From NCBI RefSeq assembly GCF_029892685.1, contig NZ_JARXVD010000021.1, positions 1-64,000 of the forward strand: a stretch of 64,000 nucleotides of DNA, written 5' to 3'. Made by a program: the position numbers and the translations under genes. Positions 1-7,206 of the stretch are shown here, piece by piece. This stretch comes from Mycobacterium sp. OTB74 (lineage in GTDB: Bacteria; Actinomycetota; Actinomycetes; Mycobacteriales; Mycobacteriaceae). The stretch's first letter is position 1. Every line of letters begins with the position of its first letter. Under the pieces are notes generated by a model. It was not told the origin of the DNA. It worked only from the letters and a program-made list of their open reading frames with translations, and made no database searches.

Positions 1-89
1 AGTGTGTGAAGACGTCAGACATCTCCACTAAGCCCGGAGGTCCTCCCTTCTCACAGCCGAATCGTCAACAACGTCCCTGCCGAGTACAT

Positions 90-125
90 CTAGACGTTAA
101 ATCTGAACTCCGCGACGTCGCCGTC
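90..125 (-). repeat. Copy A of the ychF 3' end
   Basis: Read on the minus strand this is an in-frame copy of the last 12 codons of ychF, giving DGDVAEFRFNV and a stop, against DGDVVEFRFNV at 6050-6085. I count 30 of 36 bases identical, and most differences are silent. It lies just downstream of the hydrolase stop at 135. Silent divergence suggests it was once a functional gene end from a related ychF. Confidence 0.7.
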
Positions 126-134
126 GTTCAGTAG

Positions 135-905
135 CTACGTCGTCTCGGCACCCGTCACGGCAAGAATCGTGCGCGCGACTGACTCGGGATGGTCGAGCAT
201 CGGGACATGCGCCACATCGGGCAGGACGGTGAACGTGGCCCCCGGCAGGGTTTCACGGACGATGGCTTCGTAGTGCTTGAGCGGAAGCAATGTGTCTCGT
301 TCTCCCCAGGCGACCGTAATCGGGCACGGCAATGGGTCCATCGACTTCACGTATTCGTCTGTGTTGTTGAAGATGTCGTCGACGATGGTGCATTCCAAAT
401 TTTGTCTGGCGATCTCGACCGCTCGGGCGGCGCTAAGTCGATTTCCGTGCACTGCGGCATCACGCAAAGCCACTTGCCGCCCAATTGACGAATTCGTTAT
501 GACCGGAGTCACCGGCCGTATGCCCAGAGCCAGCACGTGGGTTCGTCTGGCCTTCTTTGCGGCCTGCATCCGGAGCTTGTCCGACCAGATTCCGGCCGGC
601 GAGAAGGCGCAAACTGACGCCGCCCTGCCACGCCGCGCCAATTCGAGCGCCACGAATCCGCCCATCGAGTTGCCGGCTAGGTGCGGCCGATCAAGTCCCT
701 GCTCATCGAGATAGCGTTCGGACGCGTCGATGACGTCCCAGATCGTGACCGGACGCCGCTGCACAGCCGGACCCCCAGGGTGACCGATCGCAGACGGTGT
801 GAAAACTGCGTGATTCGCGACGAGCAGTGGAGCGGTCTCTTGCCAGACCGCGCCCGACATCGTTAAAGGATGAAAGAGTACGAGGGGCGGCAGTTCGGCA
901 GTCAT
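135..905 (-). CDS. alpha/beta-fold hydrolase
   Basis: This 256-residue protein has the alpha/beta-hydrolase layout. An early HPL..SG strand probably forms the oxyanion region. The nucleophile elbow is G-N-S-M-G-G with Ser at about residue 80. The acid is in WGERDTLLP, and the catalytic His is in VAHVPMLDHPE near the C-terminus. There is no signal peptide, so it is cytosolic. Likely an ester, lactone or C-C bond hydrolase; the substrate cannot be read from sequence. It is the only intact gene between ychF-end copies A and B, and GC is lower than in the core region, which fits acquisition. The call of a functional hydrolase is firm because the triad is complete; the specific role is unknown. 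Confidence 0.85.
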   Translation of the reverse strand: MTAELPPLVLFHPLTMSGAVWQETAPLLVANHAVFTPSAIGHPGGPAVQRRPVTIWDVIDASERYLDEQGLDRPHLAGNSMGGFVALELARRGRAASVCAFSPAGIWSDKLRMQAAKKARRTHVLALGIRPVTPVITNSSIGRQVALRDAAVHGNRLSAARAVEIARQNLECTIVDDIFNNTDEYVKSMDPLPCPITVAWGERDTLLPLKHYEAIVRETLPGATFTVLPDVAHVPMLDHPESVARTILAVTGAETT

Positions 906-1280
906 TGGGTGATCCTGGCACCGTGCTTTCGTGCGGTTGGCGACTTTACAATCCTCCGACGTATGGATGCTTATCTGTGCCGGAACTCGACTATGTCGCC
1001 GTTGGGCGGTTTGACAACTCCTACGTCCAGGGGTCGAAGCTGTTCACGCCGTCGATGCAACCTTGGTACATGTTCGACAGATTGTCCGGCACGATTTTGG
1101 GCCAAGCCGTTCGTGGTGATCCTCAGGTCGCGGTCTAATGTCACGACTTTGAACCGCCAGCCGTTGCCACGGTGAGGCGCTAGCCCGGTCTCCTGTAGCA
1201 GAACTCCACCACAATCTGCAGTCGATCAATGCCATGGCCGAGAGGCCACTGCACGGCAGCATCCGCCAGCGCTTCAGTGG
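906..1280. other. gene-free stretch with decayed coding fragments
   Basis: No convincing complete gene lies here. On the minus strand short protein-like pieces appear in shifting frames. One ends PNGDIVEFRHR-stop at 971 and another ends VVEFCYRRPG-stop near 1189. Both end in or near a VEF(R/C) motif like the ychF C-terminus. I read it as remnants of at least two degraded genes plus the promoter side of the hydrolase at 905; the parent genes are not recognisable. Confidence 0.4.
971..1006 (-). repeat. possible degenerate ychF-end copy
   Basis: The minus strand reads NGDIVEFRHR-stop. Over the eight codons matching DGDVVEFR of ychF I count about 18 of 24 bases identical, but the last residues differ (HR instead of FNV). 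It may be an old diverged copy or a chance beta-strand-like match. Confidence 0.3.
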
Positions 1281-1792
1281 CTACCGCGTTTCCAGAGTGG
1301 TCCGCACCACCGTAGGGTTACGGGCCAAATCCAGTACCGGGCAATGGGTTTCGACAGCCTCATGCAGCTCGCGGTAGCGCTCATCGGTTTCCGGGCCGGT
1401 GACCGTCACCACCACACGCACCTCACCGAAACCGGCACGGACGGCGTCGTCGAGACCAAGAACCCCCGCACATCCAGGTCACCCTCCGCCCGCACGCTGA
1501 TGTCGTCGACCGCAATGCCCAGCTTCTCCGCCCAGAACCGCCAGGTCACCACCTGGCAGGACAGCAGCGAAGCCAAGTAGTACTCGACTGGGTTGGGCGC
1601 AGCATGCTCCCCGCCCAGTGCGGGCGGCTCGTCGACCCCAATGCGGTACTTGCCGAGAGCGACAGTGCTTGCGACTGCGCCGTGAGCCGTCGCCGACGCG
1701 CGAAAGACAACCTGGCCGTTCGCAGTGTTGGCGGCGATCGCTTCGCCGGTCGCCGCGATGATTCCAGCGAGTTGGTTCGTCGAGGTGGTCAT
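1281..1792 (-). pseudogene. OsmC-family protein, frameshifted
   Basis: The reading frame from 1792 encodes an OsmC/Ohr-type domain with conserved features: NPVEYYLASLLSCQVVTW carrying the redox Cys, then DISVRAEGDLDVRG. It runs into a stop at 1406 after 128 residues. The rest of the family (AGFGEVRVVVTVTGPETDERYRELHEAVETHCPVLDL..NPTVV with the second Cys) continues in another frame to a stop at 1281-1283. One missing base in the C5 tract at 1463-1467 (G5 on the coding strand) explains the break; with six Gs the frame reads VRGVLGLDDAVRAGF. The restored protein would be about 170 residues, normal for the family, and would reduce organic peroxides. Either a real single-base inactivation or a homopolymer sequencing error. 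Confidence 0.8.
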
Positions 1793-1951
1793 AGTGGGTC
1801 GACGGTAAAGGTGCGCAGGCGGATGGTCGCGGGTTGCGCTCGCGCTGAGGCGAATTCGCGTCGCAAGTGCCCATACTCATTGGGCAGTCGCTGATCGACA
1901 GCTGTCAAACAACAGCAGCATACGGACTGCACATGCCTCAAACGCGACGAC

Positions 1952-1987
1952 CTACACGTTGAAGCAGAACTCCACCACGGCACCGCC
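1952..1987 (-). repeat. Copy B of the ychF 3' end
   Basis: The minus strand reads GGAVVEFCFNV-stop against DGDVVEFRFNV-stop in ychF. I count 32 of 36 bases identical to 6050-6085. It lies just upstream of the SDR gene at 2058, whose apparent upstream frame extension starts inside this repeat and is therefore not real. Confidence 0.75.
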
Positions 1988-2057
1988 CAGTGTGCGGTGC
2001 CGTGAAGAATATGCGGAACAGCGCCCGCATCGTCAGCAGACCGATAATCTCCTGCGA

Positions 2058-2903
2058 ATGAGGTCAAGTCTGGCCGGCAAAGTTGCTTTCGTTACCGGCG
2101 GCGCGTCAGGCATCGGTAGCGCATTGGCCACGCAGCTTGCCGGTGCCGGCGCAGAAGTTTGGATCGCCGATCGTCAAGCTGGCCAAGCGGAGAAGCTAGC
2201 GCAGCGCCTCGAAGGCCGCGGTGGAAAGGCGCATGGCGTCGACCTCGACGTGCGCGATTTCCAGTCTTTTGAGAGAGCGGTCAAGGAAGCGGTCGAACAG
2301 TCCGGACGAATAGATTTCCTGTTCAACAACGCTGGCATCACAATTGCCGGGGAGATGGATTCGCTGACTCTCAACGATTGGAATGACGTCCTTGATGTGA
2401 ATCTTCGTGGAGTGGTGCATGGAATCCAGGCGGTGTACCCGATCATGATCGCGCAGCGCTGCGGTCACATCGTGAATACCGCTTCGTTCGCGGGCCTGAC
2501 GATCGACGCCGGCAACGCGCCCTATACCGCGTCCAAGCACGCCGTCGTAGGAATCTCAAAGACGCTGCGGATCGAAGCCGAGCGCCACGGCGTCAAGGTG
2601 TCCGTGCTCTGCCCGGGTGTGATCCGGACCCCGATCATGACCGGCGGGAAGTACGGACGCCTGCAACCCAATGTCGACGAAGCCGAATTTGTTAAGGAGA
2701 TGTTTGAGTCGCTCAGGCCGATGCCGCCGGACGTCTTTGCTGAACAAGCACTTCGCGCCGTGTTGCGGGGAAGGACAATCATTGTGTTACCTAGGTGGTA
2801 TCGAGCTCTTTGGTACCTCGAACGGATCTCACCGGCGTTATCGATGCGGATGTCCAAGGCCACGCTGAATCGAAAGCGGCAATTGGAGTCCGAGCCGTCG
2901 TGA
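2058..2903 (+). CDS. SDR family NAD(P)-dependent oxidoreductase
   Basis: A classical short-chain dehydrogenase of 281 residues. The Rossmann start has VAFVTGGASGIGSA, then NNAG (FNNAGITIAGE), the serine in NTASF, and Y-T-A-S-K as the catalytic Tyr/Lys pair. The PG motif VLCPGVIRTPIM follows. The open frame extends back to 1959, but that part crosses ychF-end copy B and lacks family similarity, so I start at ATG 2058. C-terminal residues after about 250 (RWYRALWYLERISP) resemble the membrane-peripheral tails of mycobacterial SDRs that act on lipids or steroids. A related SDR of the same type sits at 23989. Substrate unknown. It stands alone on the plus strand next to a broken azlD. Confidence 0.85.
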   Translation: MRSSLAGKVAFVTGGASGIGSALATQLAGAGAEVWIADRQAGQAEKLAQRLEGRGGKAHGVDLDVRDFQSFERAVKEAVEQSGRIDFLFNNAGITIAGEMDSLTLNDWNDVLDVNLRGVVHGIQAVYPIMIAQRCGHIVNTASFAGLTIDAGNAPYTASKHAVVGISKTLRIEAERHGVKVSVLCPGVIRTPIMTGGKYGRLQPNVDEAEFVKEMFESLRPMPPDVFAEQALRAVLRGRTIIVLPRWYRALWYLERISPALSMRMSKATLNRKRQLESEPS

Positions 2904-2920
2904 GGGCGGGCGGGCGTGGC

Positions 2921-3269
2921 TCAGAACGCATTCACGAGCAGCACATAGGCAAGGGTTCCGGCACCGACACCGAGTAAGGTCCGCCGCCCGGCCAGAAGGT
3001 GCAGATCTCGCAGTGACCGCCACCGCGAGCGCCGCGTACGCCAAATGGCTGCCGTCGACCGCGACCTAGCGGAAGGTGCTCGCAGCCAGAATCAACACGA
3101 TGCCGACCGGCATCCAGGTGGCCATCGTGTTGACGAAATGGGACTTTCGCAGCGGCTGGAGGATCGCGAACGGCACCGCACGCAAGGCCAAGTCGCTGAG
3201 GCCAACGTGACGACATCGAGCGTGGGCCATTACGAGGAATTCCGGCCGATTTTGCACGTAGGCCCCCAC
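2921..3269 (-). pseudogene. AzlD-family transporter subunit, doubly broken
   Basis: From about 3215 the minus strand encodes LALRAVPFAILQPLRKS..ATWMPVGIVLILAASTF, matching AzlD (compare ALRALPFAILAPMRHS..THMPLGVMAMLAIYTL in the intact gene at 12811). A TAG stop at 3066-3068 interrupts it. The same frame then goes on (VAVDGSHLAYAALAVAVTA) until a frameshift near 3015. The tail DLHLLAGRRTLLGVGAGTLAYVLLVNAF and a TGA at 2921 lie in another frame. The N-terminal part upstream of LALRAVP is also not well preserved. No azlC partner is next to it. AzlCD pairs export branched-chain amino acids; this copy is dead. Confidence 0.8.
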
Positions 3270-3285
3270 GTTCGACTGCGGTCGG

Positions 3286-4206
3286 TTACTGGCGGCTTTC
3301 CTGGTTGACCACGGTGACGATCTGGTCGGCGACCAATTGCGGCTGGTAGAGCATCAGGTTGTGGCCGCTGTTGGTAGCCGTCACGTTGACGGTGCCGAGC
3401 GCGTCCGCCAGCAGCGTGTTGGCCTGCTGGATCTGGCGCAATGTGTAGTTGTCGGGCTTCAAATCGGTCGGGGGCGGGAGTTTGTCAGAGCTGAGCACGA
3501 TCGCGCGAACCTGCGGTAGCGGCGGTGCGGCGCTGATGGCGGCGTATGCATCATCGGCCAGGAAGCCTTCGCCGTTGGGGTCGGCCGGTATCGCAGCATC
3601 CCGATTGAACGCGGCGTTCTGCTCGGCGTCGCCCTGTGTGGGCAGGAATTCCGAAACCGGGTCGACCATGACCAGCCCGCTGATCAATTCGGGGTGTGTT
3701 CGTGCCAGCAGGTCGGCGACGAGACCGCCGTAAGAATGCGCTGCCACTACCACCGGCGTCGAGATACCCAGTGCGGAAAGCAATGTGACGACGTCGTCGA
3801 CATCCTGGGCAACGGTGTGCGGTTGGGCGCTGGGCGTGGACCGATCCACCCCGTCGGGTCGTGTGTTGGGCCGGTCATACGCGCATACGCGCGTCGTTCT
3901 GGCCACCACGGGTTGAGTGGCAGTTGGACTGCGCTCGAGCTTGGCCTGGCCGATGACGTCGTACGGCAACGAACGGACCGGGTCGTCGGCAGGCACGACG
4001 ACGTTCCATACCTCCGCATAGCTGCCCTTACCCGGAATGATGAGAACCGTGGGCGTGCCGGCGCCCTGGCAGTTCACATATAGGCTGCGACCGCCGCCGA
4101 TGTCGACCAAGCCCGCGAAATCGCCGGCGGCCCTTGCCGAACCGCAGCCGTTGGCTATGACAGCGGCCAGCGTCAGCGAGATCGAGACCAGCGAGTGCCA
4201 GCGCAT
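3286..4206 (-). CDS. secreted alpha/beta hydrolase
   Basis: 306 residues beginning with a basic stretch and hydrophobic segment (MRWHSLVSISLTLAAVIANGC), so the product is exported; the Cys at the end could be a weak lipobox. The mature part has an alpha/beta-hydrolase fold: PTVLIIPGKGS (oxyanion loop), VCAYDRPNTRPDG, nucleophile A-H-S-Y-G-G, acidic residue in LSSDKLPPPTD region, and His in ATNSGHNLMLYQP near the end. This arrangement is common among mycobacterial cell-envelope esterases/lipases. It lies between the azlD remnant and a gene-poor stretch ending in ychF-end copy C. Substrate unknown. Confidence 0.8.
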   Translation of the reverse strand: MRWHSLVSISLTLAAVIANGCGSARAAGDFAGLVDIGGGRSLYVNCQGAGTPTVLIIPGKGSYAEVWNVVVPADDPVRSLPYDVIGQAKLERSPTATQPVVARTTRVCAYDRPNTRPDGVDRSTPSAQPHTVAQDVDDVVTLLSALGISTPVVVAAHSYGGLVADLLARTHPELISGLVMVDPVSEFLPTQGDAEQNAAFNRDAAIPADPNGEGFLADDAYAAISAAPPLPQVRAIVLSSDKLPPPTDLKPDNYTLRQIQQANTLLADALGTVNVTATNSGHNLMLYQPQLVADQIVTVVNQESRQ

Positions 4207-4547
4207 GCCTAACGATAAGGCCGCTGCCTCCGCCGCAGGTACTTTTACGCCGCAGCCTTACCGCGTCGGAGATGTTCTCACAAAAGCTAAGTTCTGCTAC
4301 AGAATCCGACGATGGCGGCCGGATCACACTCGACGCTGTCGCGCTGTCGCGACCGTCTCAGCGAGGCTGGTAGTGCAGATAGGCAGTGCCGTTGTCGAAG
4401 ATCGTGTGCTCAACGAGGCTAAGCACCGGCACTCCGCCGCGTCAACGCAATCATTCCGCCCCAAGGTCCGAGTCACTATCGCCAGCAGCGCCCGTCATGC
4501 ACGAATGCGAACGCTTGGTGGAGTACAGGATGTCGGCCGGTACGCAG
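4207..4547. other. gene-free stretch between hydrolase and copy C
   Basis: About 340 bases without a supportable gene. It contains the promoter side of the hydrolase at 4206. A short minus-strand fragment ending near 4366 reads LVEHTIFDNGTAYLHYQPR-stop, which looks like the C-terminal end of a lost gene; I do not recognise the parent. Confidence 0.4.
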
Positions 4548-4577
4548 TTAAACGTTGAAGCGGAACTCCACCACGTC
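4548..4577 (-). repeat. Copy C of the ychF 3' end
   Basis: The minus strand reads DVVEFRFNV-stop. Bases 4552-4577 are identical to 6054-6079 (26 bp perfect match) and 28 of 30 match over the last ten codons. It lies directly downstream of the CPCC gene stop at 4583. This is the closest copy to the intact ychF end and probably the youngest. Confidence 0.85.
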
Positions 4578-4582
4578 GCAGG

Positions 4583-4933
4583 TCACCGTGGCTCGGCAGG
4601 CGGCCGGTGCGGAAGGCGGGTGCCACCCCGGGCGACATACTGCGCTCGCGCGGCATCGAGACTCAGTGACCCGTTAGGGCCACCACGAACGACCTTACTG
4701 TCGTGATCATCCTGACCGTCGTCCTCCCAATGACACTCGGCACAAATGTCATATGCGCCGCGCTCCTCAAGCGTCATATGACCGCAGCACGGGCATGAGT
4801 AGCCGCCGTCGACGGCTTCAGCGCGTACGTTCAGCTGCGACGTGTAGAAATCAAACCAGCGTGTTCGCTGAGCAAGCAGTTCTTCGTCGCTCAGCATCGG
4901 ATCGACGTCTGGGCCGCGTGACACACCGCTCAC
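4583..4933 (-). CDS. CPCC cysteine-rich domain protein
   Basis: 116 residues. The centre (about 44-100) has YSCPCCGHMTLEERGAYDICAECHWEDDGQ followed by GGPNGSLSLDAARAQY. That is the signature of the cysteine-rich CPCC domain (Pfam Cys_rich_CPCC): two Cys pairs that probably bind zinc, then a GGPN-S-L motif. The N-terminus (LLAQRTRWFDFY) is helical; the C-terminus is basic and proline-rich. Its start codon overlaps the stop of the tail-tube gene at 4930 by four bases (ATGA), so the two are translationally coupled. Biochemical role is not established; the family occurs in mobile and conflict-related contexts. Here the coupling with a tube protein is the notable point. Confidence 0.75.
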   Translation of the reverse strand: MSGVSRGPDVDPMLSDEELLAQRTRWFDFYTSQLNVRAEAVDGGYSCPCCGHMTLEERGAYDICAECHWEDDGQDDHDSKVVRGGPNGSLSLDAARAQYVARGGTRLPHRPPAEPR

Positions 4934-5382
4934 TTCTTCTGCTGTCCAGACGTTGCTTGGAAGCGGAACTCGACAGAGTCGGCGCTCACCACGATCTCTT
5001 CCATCGCGGGAGCATTTTCAACTGCATTAAAGTGTGGACCGGAATACCCGATGGGGCGCGCATTCGCCAATATCCATCGGCAAACGGCACTATTTGCGCG
5101 ATCCATCAAGGTTACCGTGACGGTACGAGGATCGTCTTTTCCGGCCATCACCGCCTCTAGCCAAGACCATAGGGTGCGTTCAGAGTCCACGGCGCGACGT
5201 AGCCGCAGGTCAGAGACCTTCGCTCGGGGCCGAAGTCGGACTTCCGACACGGAATCGCCATCACTCTCGTCATACACGACTTCGACACCAAGCCCACTCA
5301 CTTCGGCAAATCCGACCTCCGTGCCACCGATCATTACCTGGAAGTTGAATGCGCCGACGAGATCGTTGGCCGCCAAGAGCAC
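4930..5382 (-). CDS. gp19-like phage/contractile tail tube protein
   Basis: 150 residues with the layout of T4 gp19-like tail-tube proteins: FNFQVMIGGTEVGFAEVSGLGVEVVYDES at the start, LRLRRAVDSERTLWSWLEAVMAGKDDPRTVTVTLMD in the middle, and WILANARPIGYSGPHFNA..EEIVVSADSVEFRF at the end. Such proteins form the inner tube of phage tails and of extracellular contractile injection systems. No sheath, baseplate, spike or ATPase gene is in the window, so this is an orphan. It is coupled to the CPCC gene and diverges from a second tube protein at 5495. The C-terminal VEFRF coincides with the ychF-end motif; partial DNA similarity around 4947-4980 may be chance. Confidence 0.75.
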   Translation of the reverse strand: MLLAANDLVGAFNFQVMIGGTEVGFAEVSGLGVEVVYDESDGDSVSEVRLRPRAKVSDLRLRRAVDSERTLWSWLEAVMAGKDDPRTVTVTLMDRANSAVCRWILANARPIGYSGPHFNAVENAPAMEEIVVSADSVEFRFQATSGQQKK

Positions 5383-5421
5383 CTCACTTGTGTCCCACTG
5401 ACATTCGGCTACGTGTTGAAC

Positions 5422-5437
5422 AGCCTAGCTCTAGGCT
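5422..5437. promoter_or_regulatory. inverted repeat between divergent tube genes
   Basis: Arms AGCCTAG and CTAGGCT are separated by two bases in the 112-bp gap between the divergent tube genes. The position suits an operator serving both promoters. No regulator gene is nearby. Confidence 0.35.
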
Positions 5438-5494
5438 TAGCGGGCGAGGCCGCTTCAGCCTGGCCCAAGCAGTCCAAAGGGATAAGGACAGCAG

Positions 5495-5950
5495 ATGGCA
5501 ACACGCGACAACCCATTCGGCGGCTTCAACTTTATGGTGCGGCTCGGCGATGACGGTGCCGACGACACGATAGTGGGCGGGTTCTCGGACGTCACAGGCC
5601 TCGAACAAGAGATCGTGTTCTACGAGTACCGCAATGGAAACGACAAAGAAAACCATCCCCGGAAAATTCCAGGCATCAGCCGAACAGGCGAGGTGGCGTT
5701 GAAGCGTGGCGTCATTGGCGATTTGCGACTGTTCTCATGGCTAAAAGAGACCCGAGACGGCTTGTATGATCCAAGAACTGTAACGATCACACTACTGGAC
5801 GAGAGTCGATCACCAGTCGTCAGTTGGGTCCTTTCCAATGCCCAACCCAAGAAATGGATCGGACCAAACCTCCACGCCCTTGAGCTCGATGGAGTGGCGA
5901 CCGAAGAACTCATCCTGATAGCCGAAACGATCGACTTCAGGTCGCTTTAG
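5495..5950 (+). CDS. gp19-like phage/contractile tail tube protein (second)
   Basis: 151 residues with the same family layout as its neighbour: FGGFNFMVRLGDD..GGFSDVTGLEQEIVFYEYRNG near the start, GEVALKRGVIGDLRLFSWLKETRDGLYDPRTVTITLLDE in the middle and WVLSNAQPKKWIGPNLHALELDGVATEELILIAETIDF at the end. The R-K-I-PG and LKRG motifs fit the tube type found in extracellular contractile injection systems better than in siphophages. Start ATG has a purine-rich AAGGA site upstream. The two tube proteins are clearly related but far from identical. Without sheath or baseplate genes it cannot form a classical injection machine by itself. Confidence 0.75.
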   Translation: MATRDNPFGGFNFMVRLGDDGADDTIVGGFSDVTGLEQEIVFYEYRNGNDKENHPRKIPGISRTGEVALKRGVIGDLRLFSWLKETRDGLYDPRTVTITLLDESRSPVVSWVLSNAQPKKWIGPNLHALELDGVATEELILIAETIDFRSL

Positions 5951-6049
5951 TGGACCCGGTCGCTCCCTCGGCCTGAGCCGTGAGCGAACTTCTGAGCACC
6001 GCAGCACGGCACGGCGCGGCTACTTAGCGGCAGCCTTGCCACCAGACGA

Positions 6050-6085
6050 CTAGACGTTGAAGCGGAACTCCACCACGTCACCGTC
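6050..6085 (-). repeat. intact ychF 3' end, presumed insertion target
   Basis: The last 12 codons of the complete ychF gene. Copies at 90, 1952 and 4548 share its orientation and stop at the same codon. This is what results when elements integrate at the end of a gene and carry a substitute end. No integrase gene is visible in the window, so the att role is inferred. Confidence 0.6.
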
Positions 6086-7123
6086 GGCCATGACGTAGTC
6101 CTTGCCTTCCATCCGGACCTTGCCGGCAGCCTTGGCAGCGGCCATCGACCCCGCGTCGACCAGATCATCGAAGGCCACGATCTCGGCCTTGATGAACCCC
6201 TTCTCGAAGTCGGTGTGAATGACGCCCGCCGCGCGCGGTGCGGTGTCACCCTGGTGAATGGTCCACGCCCGCGATTCCTTGGGCCCGGCGGTCAGGTAGG
6301 TCTGCAGCTTCAACGTCCGAAAACCGGCCTGCGCCAACGCATCCAGACCCCGCTCGGTCTGGCCGATCGACTCCAGCAGCTCGGCCGCGGACTCATCGTC
6401 CAATTCCAGCAGCTCGGCCTCGATCTTGGCGTCCAGGAACACCGCTTCGGCGGGCGCCACCATCTCGCGCAGCTCGGCCTTGCGTGCCTCGTCGGTCAGC
6501 ACCGACTCGTCGGCGTTGAACACGTACAGGAACGGCTTGGTGGTCATCAGGTTCAGCTCGCGCAGCACCGACCAGTCCTTGCCGGTGGAGAACAGTGTCT
6601 TGCCCTCGTCGAACACAGCCTGCGCGGCCACCGCAGCCTCCAGCAAGGGCTTGCGGTCCTTGTTGTTGCGAGCTTCCTTCTCCAGCCGCGGCACCGCCTT
6701 CTCCAGCGTCTGCATGTCGGCGAGGATCAACTCGGTCTCGATCACCTCGATGTCGGACTTCGGGTCCACCCGGCCGTCGACGTGCACCACGTCGTCATCG
6801 GCGAAGGCCCGCACCACCTGGCAGATGGCGTCGGCCTCGCGGATGTTGGCCAGGAACTTGTTGCCCAGGCCCGCGCCCTCGGACGCACCTTTGACGATTC
6901 CGGCGATGTCCACAAAGGTCACCGGCGCCGGCACAATCTTCTCCGACCCGAAGATCTCAGCGAGCTTGTCCAGCCGCGGATCGGGCAGTGGCACCACACC
7001 CTCGTTGGGTTCGATCGTTGCGAACGGATAATTAGCCGCGAGCACATCATTACGCGTCAACGCGTTGAACAGCGTCGACTTCCCGACGTTCGGCAGACCG
7101 ACAATTCCCAGGTTCAGACCCAC
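6050..7123 (-). CDS. ychF: redox-regulated ATPase YchF
   Basis: 357 residues, the usual length for YchF/OLA1, a ribosome-associated Obg-family protein that prefers ATP. P-loop GLPNVGKSTLFNALT is at residues 8-22; the switch II region DIAGIVKGASEGAGLGNKFL follows. NADE replaces the NKxD base-recognition motif, as is typical of YchF. A coiled-coil segment (EKAVPRLEKEARNNKDRK) and the C-terminal TGS domain (FRTLKLQTYLTAG..ESRAWTIHQGDTAPRAAGVIHTDFEKGFIKAEI..ADGDVVEFRFNV) complete it. It corresponds to Rv1112. Its final codons are the unit repeated at 90, 1952 and 4548. Confidence 0.97.
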   Translation of the reverse strand: MGLNLGIVGLPNVGKSTLFNALTRNDVLAANYPFATIEPNEGVVPLPDPRLDKLAEIFGSEKIVPAPVTFVDIAGIVKGASEGAGLGNKFLANIREADAICQVVRAFADDDVVHVDGRVDPKSDIEVIETELILADMQTLEKAVPRLEKEARNNKDRKPLLEAAVAAQAVFDEGKTLFSTGKDWSVLRELNLMTTKPFLYVFNADESVLTDEARKAELREMVAPAEAVFLDAKIEAELLELDDESAAELLESIGQTERGLDALAQAGFRTLKLQTYLTAGPKESRAWTIHQGDTAPRAAGVIHTDFEKGFIKAEIVAFDDLVDAGSMAAAKAAGKVRMEGKDYVMADGDVVEFRFNV

Positions 7124-7206
7124 GAGTCAAATAGTTTAAGAGACGCCACACTCCCGCAACGCCCACCAGTCGGCACGGTGGCGTCAATTGCCGGTACGGT
7201 CTAGGA

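Noticed and set aside
1959..2057. N-terminal extension of the SDR gene
   Set aside because: The open frame begins inside ychF-end copy B and has no similarity to SDR proteins; ATG 2058 gives a standard start.
6215..7204. Long plus-strand reading frame opposite ychF
   Set aside because: It is the antisense shadow of ychF caused by high GC codon use; no family motif and no ribosome site.
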